Part shown: positions 32,913-35,692 of the stretch, piece after piece
How positions within the stretch are numbered: the first letter of the stretch is position 1
Layout of the letters: each line of letters opens with the position of its first letter
Origin: ZC4RG29 sp964521255
Lineage (GTDB): Bacteria; Bacteroidota; Bacteroidia; Cytophagales; Cyclobacteriaceae
Assembly (NCBI GenBank): GCA_964521255.1
Contig: CAZFRM010000036.1
Span: 1 to 35,692 of the forward strand
Reading direction: 5' to 3'
Length of the DNA stretch: 35,692 nt
The notes under the pieces: model-generated
Told to the model about the DNA's origin: nothing
The model's input: the letters and a program-made list of their open reading frames with translations, nothing else
Database searches by the model: none
Position numbers and translations under genes: made by a program

Positions 32913-34178
32913 ATGAATAAAAAAGTAGTAAAAAGAACCTTCCCTGCTAAAATTAATGTCTTAATTTTTTTAACCATCCTGTTGACATCAACAACACTTT
33001 TCTCTCAACCATACTTTCCAATTAGACAGAACAAACTTTGGGGAGCAATCGACTCGACAGGGACTCTTATTATTCAACCCCAGTACGACAAACTGGAAGT
33101 TTATGGAAAGAATAATAATTTCATCGTTGCCTATAAGGGAGACTCAACTTTTCTAATAAACTCAAAACTACACTTCATTGCTAGAACGACATATGCCACA
33201 ATTGTCGAAATCGGTGAGGGTATATTTAAAACAAGGAGAAAGTCCACATCTCTTCCTTGGTTTTATGGTTTGATGGACTCTAACGGGAAAATACTATTGG
33301 AATCAAAATTCTGTTTAGTCAATTCCTTCAATGATAAAGTGGCCAAAGTGGACATTTACACTGATTCAACCGCTTCTGATTATAGAGACTGGAAAAAGAA
33401 AAGTGGAATAATTGACAAAGAAGGTAACTGGGTCGTTCCTCCGATTTATGACCCCAAACACCTCAAGTTTTCAAGTGAAGGCTTAGTCACTTTCTACGAA
33501 AATGACAAAGGATGGGGCGCAATGGATAATACTGGGAAAATTGTTATCAAACCTAAGTATTCTTGGCTTGGGCCATGCAAAAATGGTTACATGGAATACG
33601 GGATAACCGGAGGAGTGAAATCCGGTCTTATGAGCAGGGACGAAACGATTATAATTCCAGATGATGGACGACACGTTACGAGCTATCGACCCGAATCTCC
33701 AAGGGATACCCTTGTTGTTGTACACACTTTACAAGAGGTAAAGAATGATTTTTTAGGCTACCGATACATCGCAAGTAAAATTTATTCCATTCGAGGGGAT
33801 TTAGTATTTGAGTCTCCCTTCGGAGGCGAATGTTCTCATCAATGCAACGGGTTTTTTGGTGTAAGTAATAAAGAGAGAAAGCAGGGAATGATGAATTCAG
33901 CGGGAACAATCGTTATTGAACCCCACTATGATGTTCTACAATTTTGCCAAAAAGATTTAAAACAAGTATGTAAGGAAAAAAAATGGGGTTTTGTTAATGA
34001 GAAGGGAGAAGAAGTAGTTCCTTGCATTTATGATGATTCAGAACCGATTGATAATGGACTAGCCGCAATATTTATTGGAGGTAATTGGTTCGACTATCTA
34101 TCTCCGGACAAGCACCCGGATGTAAAAATGGGATACATAAATAAGTTTGGGAGAATTGTCTGGACACCATCATGGTAG
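32913..34178 (+). CDS. Exported WG-repeat protein
   Basis: A 421-residue protein from ATG 32913 (the frame also opens at 32904). The N-terminus has a basic start and a hydrophobic segment, NVLIFLTILLTSTTLFSQ, ending in a plausible signal cleavage. About eight WG-type repeats follow, each with a W/Y/M-G-x-x-D/N-x-x-G-x-x-V/I-I-x-P-x-Y pattern: LWGAIDSTGTLIIQPQYD, FYGLMDSNGKILL, KSGIIDKEGNWVVPPIYD, GWGAMDNTGKIVIKPKY, KQGMMNSAGTIVIEPHYD, WGFVNEKGEEVVPCIYD, and MGYINKFGRIVWTPSW. The repeats form a propeller-like fold; the role is unknown and they are common as lineage-specific proteins in Bacteroidota. Not obviously linked to its neighbour, 125 bases downstream. Confidence 0.85.
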   Translation: MNKKVVKRTFPAKINVLIFLTILLTSTTLFSQPYFPIRQNKLWGAIDSTGTLIIQPQYDKLEVYGKNNNFIVAYKGDSTFLINSKLHFIARTTYATIVEIGEGIFKTRRKSTSLPWFYGLMDSNGKILLESKFCLVNSFNDKVAKVDIYTDSTASDYRDWKKKSGIIDKEGNWVVPPIYDPKHLKFSSEGLVTFYENDKGWGAMDNTGKIVIKPKYSWLGPCKNGYMEYGITGGVKSGLMSRDETIIIPDDGRHVTSYRPESPRDTLVVVHTLQEVKNDFLGYRYIASKIYSIRGDLVFESPFGGECSHQCNGFFGVSNKERKQGMMNSAGTIVIEPHYDVLQFCQKDLKQVCKEKKWGFVNEKGEEVVPCIYDDSEPIDNGLAAIFIGGNWFDYLSPDKHPDVKMGYINKFGRIVWTPSW

Positions 34179-34303
34179 ATTTAATAATGGCAGATTCAAT
34201 AAAAGGACAGTGTGCCCACTGTTTCGTATGACCTTAATGTGAGGTGCAACAAAGTAACGTTCGACAAAAAGATTTGACCACCGACAACAGACAACCTTAG
34301 ACA

Positions 34304-35692
34304 ATGGAGTATCTTATTTTAGGATTAACAGGTATCATAATAGCAGTTCTTGTTATCCATCGTTTTAATAAGTACAGGACTAAAAAGAAGATTGAAGAAA
34401 TTCGGGCAGCCTGGGGTAATCCCAAAAATGGTTCGTTCGATTTTGACAGTATTAGCAAATACGCTGACACTGTAAATAAGAGCAGATTTCACCAATTGGC
34501 TAAGCAGACAATTGATGACATAGACTTTTATGGACTCTTTACATTTATTGACAGAACCACCAGCAAAGTGGGGCAACAATTCCTGTATAAAAAAATAATA
34601 GAACCAACCAATAATATTAAAGACCAATCAGAAAGACTTATTACCATATTCACTAATGACAAACAACTGCGTGAAGAAATTCAGTTGGAGCTTCTTAAAC
34701 TAAATAGCAATGGTGCTTACTACATCTCATCATTATTAGGAGATAAATTATTGGAGAAACCAAAATGGTTTAACTTGCTAATCCTGGATATTTTTATTGT
34801 CGCATGTTTACTTATCTTATCATTCAAATTTCCAATACTGATAATAGTTCTCATTCTTCCGATAACACTGAATATGTTTCTACACTACTGGAATAAGGGA
34901 AACACATTTCAGTTTCTTAGGTCATTTCCTCAGTTGAATAACCTAATCAATGTATCGAAGGGTTTAATAAAACGAGGGGAAATATTTTATGACAAGTCAG
35001 CGGAAGATAGTATATCAAGCCTAAAGACGTTTCAACGACAGGTAAGTCTGATAAGTTTCGACAATGGAAGTGGCATTCAATCTGAATTAAGCCTTTTGGG
35101 AACCTACATAACTGAATTAATAAAAGCAGTTCTTTTAATAGAGGTGTTCACACTATACAGAATAACAAGAGCGCTGGAAAATAAAAAATCATCAATACAT
35201 ACACTTTTCAATTACGTTGGAAGTATTGATGCTTCAATTTCAATAGCTTCGTTGAGAGATGGTAAGGAAAAAACATGTCAACCAACGTTAGTTTCACCAA
35301 AGAAAGAATTGATTGTAAAAGGAATGTACCATCCTCTTATTGAGAATTGCGTAGCAAATGATCATTAAGTGGTAAAAGTATATTAATTACAGGCTCCAAT
35401 ATGTCAGGAAAGTCGACCTTTCTCAGAACCTTGACAATAAATTCAATATTAGCTCAAACCATTTACACCTGTTTCGCTGACGAATTTGTTTCACCCGTTT
35501 TAAAGCAACACTCATCAATCAGAATAGACGACAATCTGTTGGATGGCAAAAGTTATTATTTTCAAGAAGTTAATATCATGGCTTCGTTATTAGCAGAGGT
35601 TGATTCATCTCATCAAAACCTGTTTGTGTTGGATGAAGGTAAGCACCCGACCAAGTACATTAGGGGCAAATTACTTCCTGCGGTAGCAGATC
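34304..35692 (+). pseudogene. Membrane-anchored MutS-family ATPase, frameshifted at about 35366, cut by window edge
   Basis: The first frame gives 354 residues: a membrane segment at 2-19, a helical MutS core-like region (DFYGLFTFIDRTTSKVGQQF, typical of MutS domain III), a hydrophobic hairpin at about 156-193, and the lead-in IVKGMYHPLIENCVANDH before TAA at 35366-35368. From 35368, in another frame, the ATPase domain continues at once: SGKSILITGSNMSGKSTFLR (Walker A), ADEF, SYYFQEVNIMASLL and NLFVLDE (Walker B), open to the window end. Adding one base between CAT and AAGTGG restores DHLSGKS. After LDE the expected GTN-type signature is not recognisable, so a second lesion or poor sequence is possible. 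The family lacks the mismatch-binding domain; its role is unknown. Confidence 0.8.

Noticed and set aside
35360..35372. Programmed frameshift in the MutS-like gene
   Set aside because: No slippery heptamer or downstream hairpin is evident, and the stop lies immediately at the break; mutation or sequence error is simpler.

Overview
The window reads as the chromosome of a Bacteroidota bacterium. The evidence is a SusC/SusD pair, several matches to the Bacteroidota -7 promoter box (TAnnTTTG), GTG/TTG-tolerant starts with weak ribosome sites, DUF1573, DUF4097, YHS and WG-repeat proteins, and a set of short intergenic palindromes. Gene content suggests a free-living member of Cytophagales or a related order, but no rRNA or other phylogenetic marker is present, so the order is an inference. 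No tRNA, rRNA, CRISPR array or intact insertion sequence was found.

Layout. (1) 1-4333: the cut-off 3' end of a BamA-like outer membrane protein, a secreted class-C beta-lactamase-like hydrolase, then a gene graveyard (DUF4260 tail, IS66 TnpA head, copy of a phosphoglucomutase tail fused to a second copy of the outer membrane protein tail), then an intact phosphohexomutase. (2) 4375-8783: housekeeping and small genes: a RelE/ParE toxin with its upstream antitoxin, hppD, a small unknown protein, trpS and a DUF1573 exported protein. (3) 8936-10213: a second secreted beta-lactamase-like hydrolase. (4) 10561-27869: a 17-kb polysaccharide-utilisation-like locus, all on the plus strand: SusC, SusD, a strong terminator, then three tandem ~1,100-residue lipoproteins of the FG-GAP/VCBS + ASPIC_UnbV type with a small orphan lipoprotein between the first and second, and finally an exported GH65 glycosidase. 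(5) 27952-32584: minus-strand envelope genes (NodB-type deacetylase and Bax-like glucosaminidase, a YHS protein, the last 76 codons of an FtsX/MacB-type permease, a DUF4097 protein) separated by unusually repeat-rich gaps. (6) 32913-35692: a WG-repeat protein and a membrane-anchored MutS-family ATPase gene with a one-base frameshift, running off the window.

How the genes fit together. SusC (TonB-dependent pore) and SusD (surface lipoprotein lid) would import an oligosaccharide. The GH65 enzyme keeps both glutamates expected of the hydrolase-type members rather than a phosphorylase, so the substrate is probably an alpha-glucoside of the kojibiose/nigerose/trehalose kind. The three giant calcium-motif propeller lipoproteins have no known activity. 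They share one architecture and appear translationally coupled, and their placement between SusCD and the glycosidase makes them the best candidate here for an undescribed system, possibly a cell-surface glycan- or protein-binding apparatus. No regulator (SusR, HTCS, ECF sigma/anti-sigma) lies in the window; four GTAAAC-centred repeats upstream of susC may be an operator.
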